Below are positions 19,067 through 26,824 of a DNA stretch of 31,403 nucleotides, piece by piece (the stretch's first letter is position 1; each line of letters begins with the position of its first letter). The position numbers and the translations under genes were made by a program. This DNA is from a virus. The notes beneath the pieces are model-generated. The model was given only the letters and a program-made list of their open reading frames with translations, was not told the DNA's origin and did not search any database. Location: positions 1 through 31,403 of the IMG/VR virus record IMGVR_UViG_3300032665_000132; one strand, written 5' to 3'.

Positions 19067-20524
19067 ATGGAAAAATATAGATCACTAGAAAACGTTATTC
19101 GGGCTGTTGTAAAAGAAAGTGCTACTGGTTATTCCCACATGAAAGGGAATGTAACAGGCACAGATATTGGCAGTCCTATCCAGCAAGGTCCTGGTAGACC
19201 AATTGGCAGACTTCAGCATTTATCAAATATCCGTGTGCAAAATAAAGATGATGCTGCAAGAAATGCTTCTCAGAATGCAAAGAAACAACGTGAAGATACT
19301 ATTGCCGATAGAAAACATGCTGAAAAAATTCGGAAACATACTGGCAAAGTATATGCGGAAGAAGAAAAAGAAACTGATTCAGTTCCAGAAGGTACTGAAA
19401 AACGTAGAAAAGTTGAGAATGTTGCACGAGAGAATTCAGCAGAACCAACTTCAGAAAAATCAACTCTTGGAAGAAATGCAAGTATTGTATCAAAAGTTTT
19501 AGAGGAGAAACAAGCCGTGTTTTCAGATAATAAATTTGGTCTACCTACTTCAGTCATTGAAACTACCCGAGCAATTTTGGAAAAGACCATGGAATCTCAT
19601 CCTGGTGATCCAAAGAAGATTACTGCTGGTGGTAAGACTGATGTAAAGATTGAACCTTCTTTAAAGCAGTTAACTGCTAATGAAGAAGTTAAAAAGGATA
19701 ATAAGGACATTGATGGTGAGGAAAGTGGATCTGAAGAGGAAGAAAAGGAAAAATCAAAAGTAAATAAAGAAAAAAATGAACAGAAAAAGATGGCGGAAGA
19801 TGTAAACTTTTCTGATGATGAACTTGAAACACTTGAAGAATTAGCTGCTTCACTTGGTTTAAATGAAGCACCATATGGTTCAAGTGATGGCAAGCAATCA
19901 TATAACACAAATGATCAAGGCGGTTCCAGAGGACTTGGACCGACAACATCTGGTTATCTTCAGGAAAAATGCAAGAAGTGCAAAAAGAAAATGTGCACTT
20001 GCGGAATGAAAGAGGAATTATCACCAAAGCAGAAGAAAATTGCTGCACTAGCTGGTAATCCTAAGAAGATTGATGCTGAAGATTTTAAAGAACTTCGCGC
20101 ACACGGTATGAAGGAAAGCAATGAAAAAAGTTTAGAAGTTCATAACACACAAGAACATCCTGGTCGTGCAAAGGAAATTGAAAAGATTATAAAGGGTGCT
20201 ACAAAGAAAATTTTTGGTGAAGAATCAGTATTAGATGAAGGTCGCGGTCGACCACGAAAGAATCCTATTGAAAAGCCAGAAGATGATGATACGGAAGCAA
20301 ATTCTAATGTAATCAATAGAATTCGTCAAGCCCGTAATTCTATGGCTGGTGGTGCTAAAACAACACTAAAACACGAGAACGGTGAAGAAACAGTGTTGAC
20401 ACCTGATGTTGCTCGTATGCTTGATAATGCACATAATGTCAAAAGAACGCCCGCGGAAAAGGAAGCATTTGTTTCAGCTATTCGCGCTAGTCGTGCATCA
20501 ATGCTTAAAGCAATGGGTCACTAA
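19067..20524 (+). CDS. Large charged head-associated protein with AT-hook and Cys cluster
   Basis: The 485-residue protein starts MEKYRSLENVIRAVVKES, a helical leader that may be a capsid-targeting variant. It is low-complexity and charged, with a Glu/Lys run around residues 215-250. It has a cysteine cluster EKCKKCKKKMCTCGMKEE at about 307-324, followed by LSPKQKKIAALAGNPKKIDA. DEGRGRPRKNPIEKP is a textbook AT-hook that binds the minor groove of AT-rich DNA. The end is helical. A role as an internal DNA-binding head or scaffold protein is inference. It starts five bases after the dps stop. Confidence 0.6.
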   Translation: MEKYRSLENVIRAVVKESATGYSHMKGNVTGTDIGSPIQQGPGRPIGRLQHLSNIRVQNKDDAARNASQNAKKQREDTIADRKHAEKIRKHTGKVYAEEEKETDSVPEGTEKRRKVENVARENSAEPTSEKSTLGRNASIVSKVLEEKQAVFSDNKFGLPTSVIETTRAILEKTMESHPGDPKKITAGGKTDVKIEPSLKQLTANEEVKKDNKDIDGEESGSEEEEKEKSKVNKEKNEQKKMAEDVNFSDDELETLEELAASLGLNEAPYGSSDGKQSYNTNDQGGSRGLGPTTSGYLQEKCKKCKKKMCTCGMKEELSPKQKKIAALAGNPKKIDAEDFKELRAHGMKESNEKSLEVHNTQEHPGRAKEIEKIIKGATKKIFGEESVLDEGRGRPRKNPIEKPEDDDTEANSNVINRIRQARNSMAGGAKTTLKHENGEETVLTPDVARMLDNAHNVKRTPAEKEAFVSAIRASRASMLKAMGH

Positions 20525-20532
20525 TCACTTTT

Positions 20533-20540
20533 AATAAATA
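20533..20540 (+). promoter_or_regulatory. Probable late promoter before structural genes
   Basis: AATAAATA is one base from TATAAATA, 28 bases before the ATG at 20568, immediately after the preceding stop codon. The position suits a late promoter for the virion proteins. Confidence 0.5.
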
Positions 20541-20567
20541 ATAAAAAGATTCTTTAGGAGAACAAAA

Positions 20568-21560
20568 ATGCAGTGGGGACAAAACGATCAGGCAGTTACT
20601 GCCAATTCTTCAACTACAAAAGAAAGTTCAGTTGGTGCTCCAATTGGTACTTATGCTCTAGCAAAGGGCTCGGGGAATGGTATCAATCCAGTATCAATGG
20701 ATGCAAATGCTCATTTTGGCAATACATCACCAGGTTCACGTGCAAACGTAGATTATAATATGTTTGGCAATACAACTGTAGGTGCATTTATCAATAATAT
20801 GGCCGTTGGGGTTTTTGGTGTAAATGCAACAATGCTAAGCACATCAGGTGGTGGCATTGTTCTTGGTTATGTAACATTTGGTGGTTCTGGTTATCAGGCT
20901 AATGCTACTGCTACTTTGACCGTAACAAATGGTGGATCTTCAGGTGTTGTGAATGCTCATGCTAATACAACAGGGAATGCCGGTCGTATTGATTCTTTAT
21001 TACCTCAGACTGCTGGCGCTGGTTATATCACTGCACCAACAGTTGCTATTGCTGCTCCTGCTGCAATTCAGATTGGCGCCAATTCAACATATATCAATGC
21101 TTCAGCTAATACAATTCTTCTAGCTTCTGCTAATTCTTATTGGCAGGCAAATGATAGATTCTACTATGCTGTTGCTGCTGGAAATACAGCAATCGTTGGT
21201 CTAACTGCAAACACATATTATTATATTTCATTCGTGAATGCCTCTTCTCTTGCAGTTTCTGCTGCACCAGGTGGTGCTAATCTTCTACTAACGGCAAATG
21301 CTTCCTCAACTGAACATGCTGGTCATACAATCCAGGGTGATACAGCCACAGGTTATGTTGATGTTGGTTCTGTATATCCTCAGGCTACACATTCGGGTTG
21401 GGTAGTTCGTAGAGAAGGTACCGGTGGCAGAACAGGTCGTGTTACATATGAAACATTGGTTGCTATGGGTTCACTAGGTGTGAATGGTGTTACAACTACT
21501 GGTGTATATGGAACAGCAAATATTACTCAGTCCAATTCAGCAGTTGATCCAATCGCGTAA
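20568..21560 (+). CDS. Virion structural protein, fibre- or decoration-like
   Basis: The 330-residue protein starts MQWGQNDQAVTANSSTTKES, a start I recall from marine T4-like phage virion proteins. It is rich in Ala, Gly, Asn, Thr and Ser with many short beta-type repeats (FGGSGYQANATATLTVTNGG, GAGYITAPTVAI). The C-terminal block SGWVVRREGTGGRTGRVTYE is a conserved terminus in such proteins. There is no signal peptide or catalytic site. A head or tail surface protein is most likely. AGGAG precedes the ATG. Confidence 0.75.
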   Translation: MQWGQNDQAVTANSSTTKESSVGAPIGTYALAKGSGNGINPVSMDANAHFGNTSPGSRANVDYNMFGNTTVGAFINNMAVGVFGVNATMLSTSGGGIVLGYVTFGGSGYQANATATLTVTNGGSSGVVNAHANTTGNAGRIDSLLPQTAGAGYITAPTVAIAAPAAIQIGANSTYINASANTILLASANSYWQANDRFYYAVAAGNTAIVGLTANTYYYISFVNASSLAVSAAPGGANLLLTANASSTEHAGHTIQGDTATGYVDVGSVYPQATHSGWVVRREGTGGRTGRVTYETLVAMGSLGVNGVTTTGVYGTANITQSNSAVDPIA

Positions 21561-21579
21561 TTAAACGAAAGTCGATATT

Positions 21580-21873
21580 ATGGCTAATGATGCTAAAAAG
21601 ATTAGTGATTTAGTTGTTGCTAACACGATGGCTCTTACTGATAGAGTTGTCGTGTTAGTAAACGCTAACACAACTGCAAATGTTCAAACAATCACACTTC
21701 AAAATTTTGCAAATGTTCTAATTTCAACACAAAATGTATCTACATTTTCAGCAACTGTTCCTTCCAATTCCTCATCGACTGGTGTGAAGGGACAGTTTGC
21801 ATATGATGCAACACATTTTTATGTTTGTATTGCAAACAATTCATGGATTAGAACAACGATGAGTACTTTCTAA
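21580..21873 (+). CDS. Small virion/tail-fibre-type protein (97 aa)
   Basis: It begins MANDAKKISDLVVANTMALT and ends GVKGQFAYDATHFYVCIANN then SWIRTTMSTF. That last block, G-x-x-G-x-F-A-Y-D-x-x-x-x-Y-V-C-x-x-x-x-W, is a recurrent end module in phage fibre and virion proteins. It is likely a structural partner of the preceding gene. Confidence 0.65.
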   Translation: MANDAKKISDLVVANTMALTDRVVVLVNANTTANVQTITLQNFANVLISTQNVSTFSATVPSNSSSTGVKGQFAYDATHFYVCIANNSWIRTTMSTF

Positions 21874-21874
21874 T

Positions 21875-22120
21875 ATGAAAACACGTATCAACTTTAGATA
21901 TGCTATTCAGACCGCGTTTACCGGTTCAAATGACATGTCTGTTGATATTATTCGTGTTTTGACTACATTATCATTTTTTGTATTTTTTACATTGGAAGTT
22001 TATAAGGTTATGGTTATGCAAAAGGATTTCAACCCGATGGAATTTGCTGCCGCGTGTGGTACTATGTTCACCACTGCCGGTGCTTCACTTTTAATTAAAT
22101 CAAAGACCGAACCGCAATAA
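21875..22120 (+). CDS. Holin candidate, two TM helices (81 aa)
   Basis: The 81-residue protein has a basic N-terminus (MKTRINFRYAIQTAF) and two hydrophobic helices, about residues 23-46 and 55-75. They are separated by QKDFNPMEFA, and the tail is short and charged (KSKTEPQ). Phage holins of this shape, with an NPxxFA-type loop before helix 2, occur in T4-like relatives. It starts one base after a structural gene. It could release the GH19 endolysin; pore formation is not provable here. Confidence 0.55.
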   Translation: MKTRINFRYAIQTAFTGSNDMSVDIIRVLTTLSFFVFFTLEVYKVMVMQKDFNPMEFAAACGTMFTTAGASLLIKSKTEPQ

Positions 22121-22130
22121 AGATAGTAGT

Positions 22131-22532
22131 TTGACTAAATTTGAATTTTTAACTGATAGTAATTTTTTACTATATTGTGCAAAATATTATGATAATCCGC
22201 ATTGTGAATCTACCGAAGAGTTTATGGAAGATTTAAACAAGATAAGATATATCAAAAAACTTATCTTTAAGTATAAAGAATGTGGTGAACTGAAAGAACG
22301 ATTGATTCTAAATCATATTATATTGTTACGGAATGTGTTTAGAAATCACACGGTCAGAATTTTATATTTAAAATTAAAAAATGAATTTGAATATGTGAAA
22401 CCTTTTTTGGTATTACTTGATGCACTTCCTGATGTCATATATAATATCGGTGATGAAACTATAATTTATACAGATGTTATACCTATGGATTCTGGAATAA
22501 TCAAAGCACTGAGGTTAAGTATCAATGAATAA
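22131..22532 (+). CDS. Conserved T4-like phage protein of unknown function (133 aa)
   Basis: The likely start is TTG at 22131 (MTKFEFLTDSNFLLYCAKYY); no ATG lies earlier in frame. Recognisable blocks are DNPHCESTEEFMEDLNKIRY, CGELKERLILNHIILLRNVF and EYVKPFLVLLDALPDVIYNI. I recall this pattern from many T4-like phages next to structural genes, but no function is established to my knowledge. It overlaps the next small gene by 8 bases. Confidence 0.7.
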   Translation: MTKFEFLTDSNFLLYCAKYYDNPHCESTEEFMEDLNKIRYIKKLIFKYKECGELKERLILNHIILLRNVFRNHTVRILYLKLKNEFEYVKPFLVLLDALPDVIYNIGDETIIYTDVIPMDSGIIKALRLSINE

Positions 22533-22680
22533 TCTTTTATCTTTTTTGGATTTTATTGCTGAGACAGAATCGGCAGTTCCAACAAATGCTGTAGGCGCTT
22601 CTGGAATGGGCTCCACATCAGCAGGACCAATTCAAGGTTATGATCCTTTGCTTAAAAATAAGAAAAAGAAACCTTCATAG
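22525..22680 (+). CDS. Small head-targeted peptide (51 aa)
   Basis: The ATG at 22525 overlaps the previous stop by 8 bases. The N-terminus MNNLLSFLDFIAETES fits the capsid-targeting pattern with a protease site after IAE. The body NAVGASGMGSTSAGPIQGYD is Gly/Ser-rich and resembles short peptides of T4-like heads. The tail is Lys-rich. It is likely an internal head peptide. Confidence 0.65.
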   Translation: MNNLLSFLDFIAETESAVPTNAVGASGMGSTSAGPIQGYDPLLKNKKKKPS

Positions 22681-22686
22681 GAGTGT

Positions 22687-23118
22687 ATGATGGCCGTTGT
22701 ACCAATAGAACCACTTCCTATTAATGAATCTAGATTTTCAAAAATGGAAGATGCTATCGAAAAACTTACTGGAGTTGCTTCCGATCTATCAAAGCTATTA
22801 GCAGTTCAAGAACATAGAATCACACAACAAGAAAAATCAAATGATTTCATTCTAAAATTATTAGAGAAAAGAAGAGAAGATATGGACGCTCATGTTGATA
22901 AAATCTATAATACAATCGACGAACGAGATGCCAAAATTTTAGAAGAAGTCAAAGAAATGCGAAGTGAAGCAAACATTCAACATAGACTTGTAAACGACAA
23001 AATCACAAAACTTGAAAAGTTGATTTGGCTTGCAATCGGTTCTGGTGCTGTTATTGGATATATTCTTGATTATGGAATTCAAATATTTTTAAAAGTAAAT
23101 CCACTCATTATGCGTTGA
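22687..23118 (+). CDS. Coiled-coil protein with C-terminal membrane helix (143 aa)
   Basis: The protein starts MMAVVPIEPLPINESRFSKM; AGGAG lies 4 bases before the first ATG and 7 before the second, so the second may be used. Residues 18-115 form a long coiled coil (EDAIEKLTGVASDLSKLLAV through KITKLEKL). A hydrophobic helix IWLAIGSGAVIGYILDYGI follows near 116-134. The layout resembles haemolysin XhlA-type and other lysis-associated phage proteins, but function is not shown. Confidence 0.6.
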   Translation: MMAVVPIEPLPINESRFSKMEDAIEKLTGVASDLSKLLAVQEHRITQQEKSNDFILKLLEKRREDMDAHVDKIYNTIDERDAKILEEVKEMRSEANIQHRLVNDKITKLEKLIWLAIGSGAVIGYILDYGIQIFLKVNPLIMR

Positions 23119-23141
23119 TGGAATCTTCCGAAACAATTCCA

Positions 23142-23169
23142 TTGACTTTTCAATTGGATGGTGTATAAT
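23142..23169 (+). promoter_or_regulatory. Sigma-70-type promoter before primase
   Basis: TTGACT (23142-23147) and TATAAT (23164-23169) are 16 bases apart. The position, 33 bases before the primase ATG and after the late genes, suggests an early promoter restarting transcription of a replication gene. Confidence 0.75.
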
Positions 23170-23202
23170 CTCTATTGAGCTTAAAACAATAGAGTCATTA
23201 TT

Positions 23203-24225
23203 ATGAATTGGTTAGAAAACAAATATATATCTACACTGTCAAACAGACTAAGGAATTATTCCAAAAAGTCTGGAAATACCTATAACTTTTCATGTCCAAT
23301 TTGTGGTGATTCACAAGTTGATAAACGGAAAGCCAGAGCATATATTTACACCAAGCAAGGTGTGACATTGTTTCATTGTCATAATTGCACACTTACTACT
23401 TCATTTGAGAAATTTCTCAAATCTGTAGATTATCAATTATTTTCCGAATATAAATTAGAATTATTAAAAAATAAGAATGATGGTAAGGAAAGTCTAAATG
23501 CTTTCATCGAGAAGATGAAGCGGCCTGTATTCCTTCAGTCTGGGCCACTGAAAGGTCTTAAAAAAATTAGTCAACTTCCCTACGATCATCCTGCTAAAAT
23601 TTATATTTCAGAAAGGAAGATACCAAATCCATTTCATGCAAAAATATTTTGGTGTCCCAATTTCTTTGCATGGTCAAATGAACTAATTCCTTCTAAGTTT
23701 GATAAAAATGCTTTAAAACATGATGAAGGGAGAATTGTCATTCCTTTCTTTGATAAAGATAAGAGCATGCATGCTTTTCAAGGAAGATCCTTATCTCCTC
23801 TAAGTAAAACTAGATATATTACTTTAGTAAATGACGAGAGTAAACCTAAGATTTTTGGTCTAGATGAAGTAGATTTCAATAAAAAAGTATATGTTTTTGA
23901 AGGACCTTTTGATTCTATGTTTATTCCAAATTCTATTGCAACTGCAGGCGGTGATCTAGTTTCTACTATTAGCTCATTACCAAAAGAAAATCTAGTTATT
24001 TGCTATGATAATGAACCTAGAAGCCATGAAACAAAGAAAAAGATTGACAAATGCATAATTCAGGGATATAATGTATGTATATTCCCATCTAATCTTGATA
24101 TTAAAGATGTAAATGATATGGTTCTGGAAGGTCTAAGCCCTGACTTTATAAAGCACATCATTGATACAAATACTTATAGAGAATTGGCAGCCAAATTGGC
24201 TTTGGCAACTTGGAGTAAGGTGTGA
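23203..24225 (+). CDS. 61: DNA primase (T4 gp61-like)
   Basis: The primase makes RNA primers at the fork and works with the gp41-type helicase at 11987. The N-terminal zinc ribbon is CPIC (C31, C34) and CHNC (C59, C62). Around residue 230 VYVFEGPFDSMFIPNSIATA is the Toprim Glu motif, and LVICYDNEPRSHE is the Toprim acidic motif. At 340 residues it is close to T4 gp61 (342). The stop overlaps the next start by one base. Confidence 0.93.
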   Translation: MNWLENKYISTLSNRLRNYSKKSGNTYNFSCPICGDSQVDKRKARAYIYTKQGVTLFHCHNCTLTTSFEKFLKSVDYQLFSEYKLELLKNKNDGKESLNAFIEKMKRPVFLQSGPLKGLKKISQLPYDHPAKIYISERKIPNPFHAKIFWCPNFFAWSNELIPSKFDKNALKHDEGRIVIPFFDKDKSMHAFQGRSLSPLSKTRYITLVNDESKPKIFGLDEVDFNKKVYVFEGPFDSMFIPNSIATAGGDLVSTISSLPKENLVICYDNEPRSHETKKKIDKCIIQGYNVCIFPSNLDIKDVNDMVLEGLSPDFIKHIIDTNTYRELAAKLALATWSKV

Positions 24226-24467
24226 TGTTTTTTGATACATTGAAATTGATTAATCAACTAAGAGCAGAGAATTCCCTTCCGTCCTATCATAAATCACCTT
24301 CATTACTAACAGCAGCTGCATTTGAACTTGAAAAGCTCAATCAGTATCGTGATTTGGTGTTGTTCATTGCAAATGACTATAATGAATTGAGTTATGATAA
24401 GATCAAAACTCAACGTGATGAGTGGCGGAAACTTTGTCAAAATCTGATTAATAAGTTGGAGGATTAA
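24225..24467 (+). CDS. Small helical unknown protein (80 aa)
   Basis: The ATG at 24225 overlaps the primase stop (TGATG). It starts MFFDTLKLINQLRAENSLPS and continues with long helices (AAAFELEKLNQYRDLVLFIA, KIKTQRDEWRKLCQNLINKL). A GTG at 24222 is a possible alternative start. No family recognised. Confidence 0.6.
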   Translation: MFFDTLKLINQLRAENSLPSYHKSPSLLTAAAFELEKLNQYRDLVLFIANDYNELSYDKIKTQRDEWRKLCQNLINKLED

Positions 24468-24468
24468 A

Positions 24469-24741
24469 ATGAATAATGATTTAGTGAATAAATTAGTGGA
24501 ACAATGTTGGGTTTATCAAAACGAACTAGTTCAGCACGAAGATCAACCGGTCCAAGTTAGGACAACACAATTCCTCGATCCCACAAAGCTAGCTTATTTG
24601 GTTGTTCAGGAATGTATTAAGGTTTTGAATAGCAATGCTGAGTATAATGATGCAGCTGATGATTGGACTCATCCAGAATCAGAAGATTTGTTGAAGCATT
24701 TTGGTATTGAACTTCTTAATGAAGAAGATGAATGTGAGTAA
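24469..24741 (+). CDS. Small acidic phage protein (90 aa)
   Basis: It starts MNNDLVNKLVEQCWVYQNEL and contains KLAYLVVQECIKVLNSNAEY and ESEDLLKHFGIELLNEEDEC. The L-A-x-x-V-x-E-C-I-x-V-L and DLLKHFG pattern is shared with genes at 25158 and 28724 here. I recall it from many phages as a small family of unknown role. Ribosome site GGAGG precedes the ATG. Confidence 0.65.
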   Translation: MNNDLVNKLVEQCWVYQNELVQHEDQPVQVRTTQFLDPTKLAYLVVQECIKVLNSNAEYNDAADDWTHPESEDLLKHFGIELLNEEDECE

Positions 24742-24743
24742 AA

Positions 24744-25010
24744 ATGGACTATGATCAAATTGCTGACCTTTATGAACTGAAACTATGTATTCAGGATTTT
24801 TTCAATAATTATCTGGATGTTGTGGAAGTATCAGATTCTGGAAAGGAGTTTCATCCCATTACTATTTCTTGTTGTAGATCAATGAAAATAGATCCACTTA
24901 ATAAATTATTAAAGCGAATGAAAGAACTAGCAAAACAAGAATGTCCCATTGGTTGTGCACATAATTGTGGTGCTGATAACTGTAAAAATTACAAAGGTAT
25001 TGGAAAATGA
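24744..25010 (+). CDS. Small Cys-containing unknown protein (88 aa)
   Basis: It starts MDYDQIADLYELKLCIQDFF. A central block EVSDSGKEFHPITISCCRSM is conserved in small phage proteins I recall. The C-terminus has a Cys/His-rich stretch (CPIGCAHNCGADNCKNYKG) that may bind metal. It overlaps the next gene by 4 bases (ATGA). Confidence 0.6.
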   Translation: MDYDQIADLYELKLCIQDFFNNYLDVVEVSDSGKEFHPITISCCRSMKIDPLNKLLKRMKELAKQECPIGCAHNCGADNCKNYKGIGK

Positions 25011-25168
25011 CACCGCTAACGGAACGGCTTGAATTGCTTGCATTGCGATTGGATGATGAAGGCAGATATGTCGATAGTGATATTGTAGCACAAGCAGCAA
25101 CTCGTATAATATCATTATTGGAAGAAATAAACACTTTGAATAAAGAACTTTCAAAAAATGAACAATGA
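25007..25168 (+). CDS. Small helical unknown protein (53 aa)
   Basis: The frame from ATG 25007 reads MTPLTERLELLALRLDDEGR and ends EINTLNKELSKNEQ, a likely coiled coil. It overlaps both neighbours (ATGA upstream, 11 bases downstream), which supports a real coupled gene. Confidence 0.55.
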   Translation: MTPLTERLELLALRLDDEGRYVDSDIVAQAATRIISLLEEINTLNKELSKNEQ

Positions 25169-25406
25169 AATACAAAAATGTATTGACGCTGCCACCACCA
25201 AGAGACAAAGTCATTATATTGATCCTTCTATGATGGAACCGAAACCCATTTACAAACCTTCAGGAGAACCAGTTTATTATGATCACTTTGACAGAATCAA
25301 GTTTGCATTCCTGATCATTCAAAAATGCATCAATGTCATTGAGCAGTGTGAAGGTGACACTGATTGGGCAATTTATAAAATTCAGGAAATGTTTGACGGA
25401 GATTAA
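25158..25406 (+). CDS. Small unknown protein (82 aa)
   Basis: It starts MNNEIQKCIDAATTKRQSHY. The second half FDRIKFAFLIIQKCINVIEQ resembles the LAxxVxxECIxVL block of the gene at 24469, and WAIYKIQEMFD resembles its DLLKHFG end. It may be a diverged paralogue in the same small-gene run. Confidence 0.6.
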   Translation: MNNEIQKCIDAATTKRQSHYIDPSMMEPKPIYKPSGEPVYYDHFDRIKFAFLIIQKCINVIEQCEGDTDWAIYKIQEMFDGD

Positions 25407-25409
25407 ATT

Positions 25410-25613
25410 TTGCGTTATTATAGTTATGAATTGCCTGACGGTGATGTGGATACAATGTCAGAAGATGAAATCAGAAAAGATTACTATCCATTTTGGCTTG
25501 AAAAGATGTATGCCAAGTTTGGCAAAGAACATGTTGATGCCACTTATTCTTTTGAAGAATGTCTAGAAGATTGGGTTATCATTCATCATGCATGGGAAAG
25601 TACAGATGACTAA
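25410..25613 (+). CDS. Small acidic unknown protein (67 aa)
   Basis: The start is TTG at 25410, with GGAG 8 bases upstream (residues MRYYSYELPDGDVDTMSEDE). It is rich in aromatic and acidic residues (IRKDYYPFWLEKMYAKFG, YSFEECLEDWVIIHHAWE). It overlaps the next start by 8 bases. No family recognised. Confidence 0.5.
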   Translation: MRYYSYELPDGDVDTMSEDEIRKDYYPFWLEKMYAKFGKEHVDATYSFEECLEDWVIIHHAWESTDD

Positions 25614-25854
25614 TCAAGATATCGTGAATTACCAGGCTGCAAGAAAAGCATTTTCAGAAACCAATCTAGGTAAATTGTGGTTTAACTATACTTCAAGACA
25701 GCAACGTGCCGAACGATATGATGCACAAATGGAATACACAGACAGTGGATCCAATAAGAAATTGACTTTGTATTGGGATGAAGCACGAGCAGCAGAGCAA
25801 ATGCTATTGGAAGAATTGTATAAGTTAGAAAATCTTGAATATGTGAAACTTTAG
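25606..25854 (+). CDS. Small unknown protein (82 aa)
   Basis: The ATG at 25606 overlaps the previous stop, after GGAAAG. It starts MTNQDIVNYQAARKAFSETN and contains TSRQQRAERYDAQMEYTDSG and a C-terminal helix DEARAAEQMLLEELYKLENL. It is probably helical. Function unknown. Confidence 0.55.
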   Translation: MTNQDIVNYQAARKAFSETNLGKLWFNYTSRQQRAERYDAQMEYTDSGSNKKLTLYWDEARAAEQMLLEELYKLENLEYVKL

Positions 25855-25865
25855 AGGAAAATAAA

Positions 25866-26141
25866 ATGAAACAAGAAGTAGCCGAAGCCATTTTAAAATG
25901 GGACGACAATGACGAAGTTGACAATTATGAAGAAGTAACTGTAGCAAAAATTGATGGAAAATCAAGATGGACTACTTATTATTCTCAAATATATCGCAAC
26001 AAAATTGACAACACATTTTGGATGATTTCATGGGGTCGAGGTTCAACTGAAATGCAAGATAAAGGACCTGAAGATATTTCTGTTTATCAAGTTGAACCTC
26101 GAGAAAAAACCATTGTAGAATATGTGATCGTTGAAAAATAA
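25866..26141 (+). CDS. Small acidic unknown protein (91 aa)
   Basis: It starts MKQEVAEAILKWDDNDEVDN after GAGGAAAATAAA and looks beta-rich (TFWMISWGRGSTEMQDKGPE, ISVYQVEPREKTIVEYVIVE). No motif is recognised. The 47 bases after it contain nothing convincing. Confidence 0.55.
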   Translation: MKQEVAEAILKWDDNDEVDNYEEVTVAKIDGKSRWTTYYSQIYRNKIDNTFWMISWGRGSTEMQDKGPEDISVYQVEPREKTIVEYVIVEK

Positions 26142-26188
26142 TTGGATGATGAGCAAGGCACTGCCAGAGTTGTAGAAGTTGATTGAAA

Positions 26189-26581
26189 ATGTTGTGCCCA
26201 CGATGCAAAGTTGAAATGAAACAAGGGATAGGCATTAACCCCACAACTCGTGATGCTGCCAAACGCGGGTTGGGTAGCCCAGCGGGTCTAATTGACCATG
26301 CTCAATTGACGCTTGATCCTGTATGGAAGTGCCCTGAGTGTGGACACAGTGCCGATATTATGACAAAAAAAGAAAGTTTGAGACTTCATTATGATTGGTG
26401 GGGTCAGTGCCGTACCTGTATATCATGGCAAGTTTCAGATTCAACACGGTCTGACCCAGCCATTTGTAAAAATCCTGAGTCACCATTGTATAACACAGAA
26501 ACCTGGACTGGAGGACATTGTGACAAATGGGACTCTTTTGATATAGAAACTGCATTGGAATTATTGAAAAAATACAAATGA
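26189..26581 (+). CDS. Double zinc-ribbon-like protein (130 aa)
   Basis: I use ATG 26189 (MLCPRCKVEMKQGIGINPTT); a TTG at 26183 adds two residues. CPRC near the start and KCPECGHSAD in the middle form one likely zinc ribbon. QCRTCISW and GGHCDKW in the second half suggest another cysteine-bearing site. It may bind nucleic acid or act as an adaptor; no function is assignable. Its stop overlaps the next start. Confidence 0.6.
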   Translation: MLCPRCKVEMKQGIGINPTTRDAAKRGLGSPAGLIDHAQLTLDPVWKCPECGHSADIMTKKESLRLHYDWWGQCRTCISWQVSDSTRSDPAICKNPESPLYNTETWTGGHCDKWDSFDIETALELLKKYK

Positions 26582-26772
26582 AAATTAGTTGGATAGGCAT
26601 AACCTGGGGTGGACCTGATCGTGATCCACATTGGTGGTATGTGTATTGGTGGAATTGGTTAAAGCCAGAGGTGAGATACTGGGGCCGCGAAGATATGTGG
26701 TATGATGCAGGTCTCCACAAAAGTTTTGGTTTGTGGTTTATCAATATTACCTGGTGCACACCATGGTCTTAA
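26578..26772 (+). CDS. Tryptophan-rich small protein (64 aa)
   Basis: The protein has 12 Trp in 64 residues (for example DRDPHWWYVYWWNWLKPEVR and MWYDAGLHKSFGLWFINITW). The overlap ATGA with the previous gene and a normal coding frame argue that it is expressed. I recall similar Trp-rich small proteins in other phages. It has no membrane helix. Confidence 0.6.
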   Translation: MKISWIGITWGGPDRDPHWWYVYWWNWLKPEVRYWGREDMWYDAGLHKSFGLWFINITWCTPWS

Positions 26773-26785
26773 AAGAGGAATAAGA

Positions 26786-26824
26786 ATGACTCTTGATCAA
26801 GATCTTTATCAAAATGATTTTTGA
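26786..26824 (+). CDS. 12-codon leader reading frame before SGNH gene
   Basis: The frame MTLDQDLYQNDF has the better ribosome site (AGAGGAATAAG). It ends 11 bases inside the SGNH hydrolase start, whose own ATG has no clear ribosome site. Translational coupling or a leader peptide is plausible. A frameshifted former N-terminus is an alternative. Confidence 0.35.
   Translation: MTLDQDLYQNDF

Noticed and set aside
19270-20048. Several leftward and frame-shifted reading frames in the charged head protein gene
   Set aside because: They arise from Glu/Lys-rich codon bias (Ser/Phe-rich on the other strand) and have no start signals.
26358-26759. Leftward 133-codon frame opposite the zinc-ribbon and Trp-rich genes
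   Set aside because: Both rightward genes show coupled starts and recognisable cysteine or Trp patterns. The opposite frame has neither.
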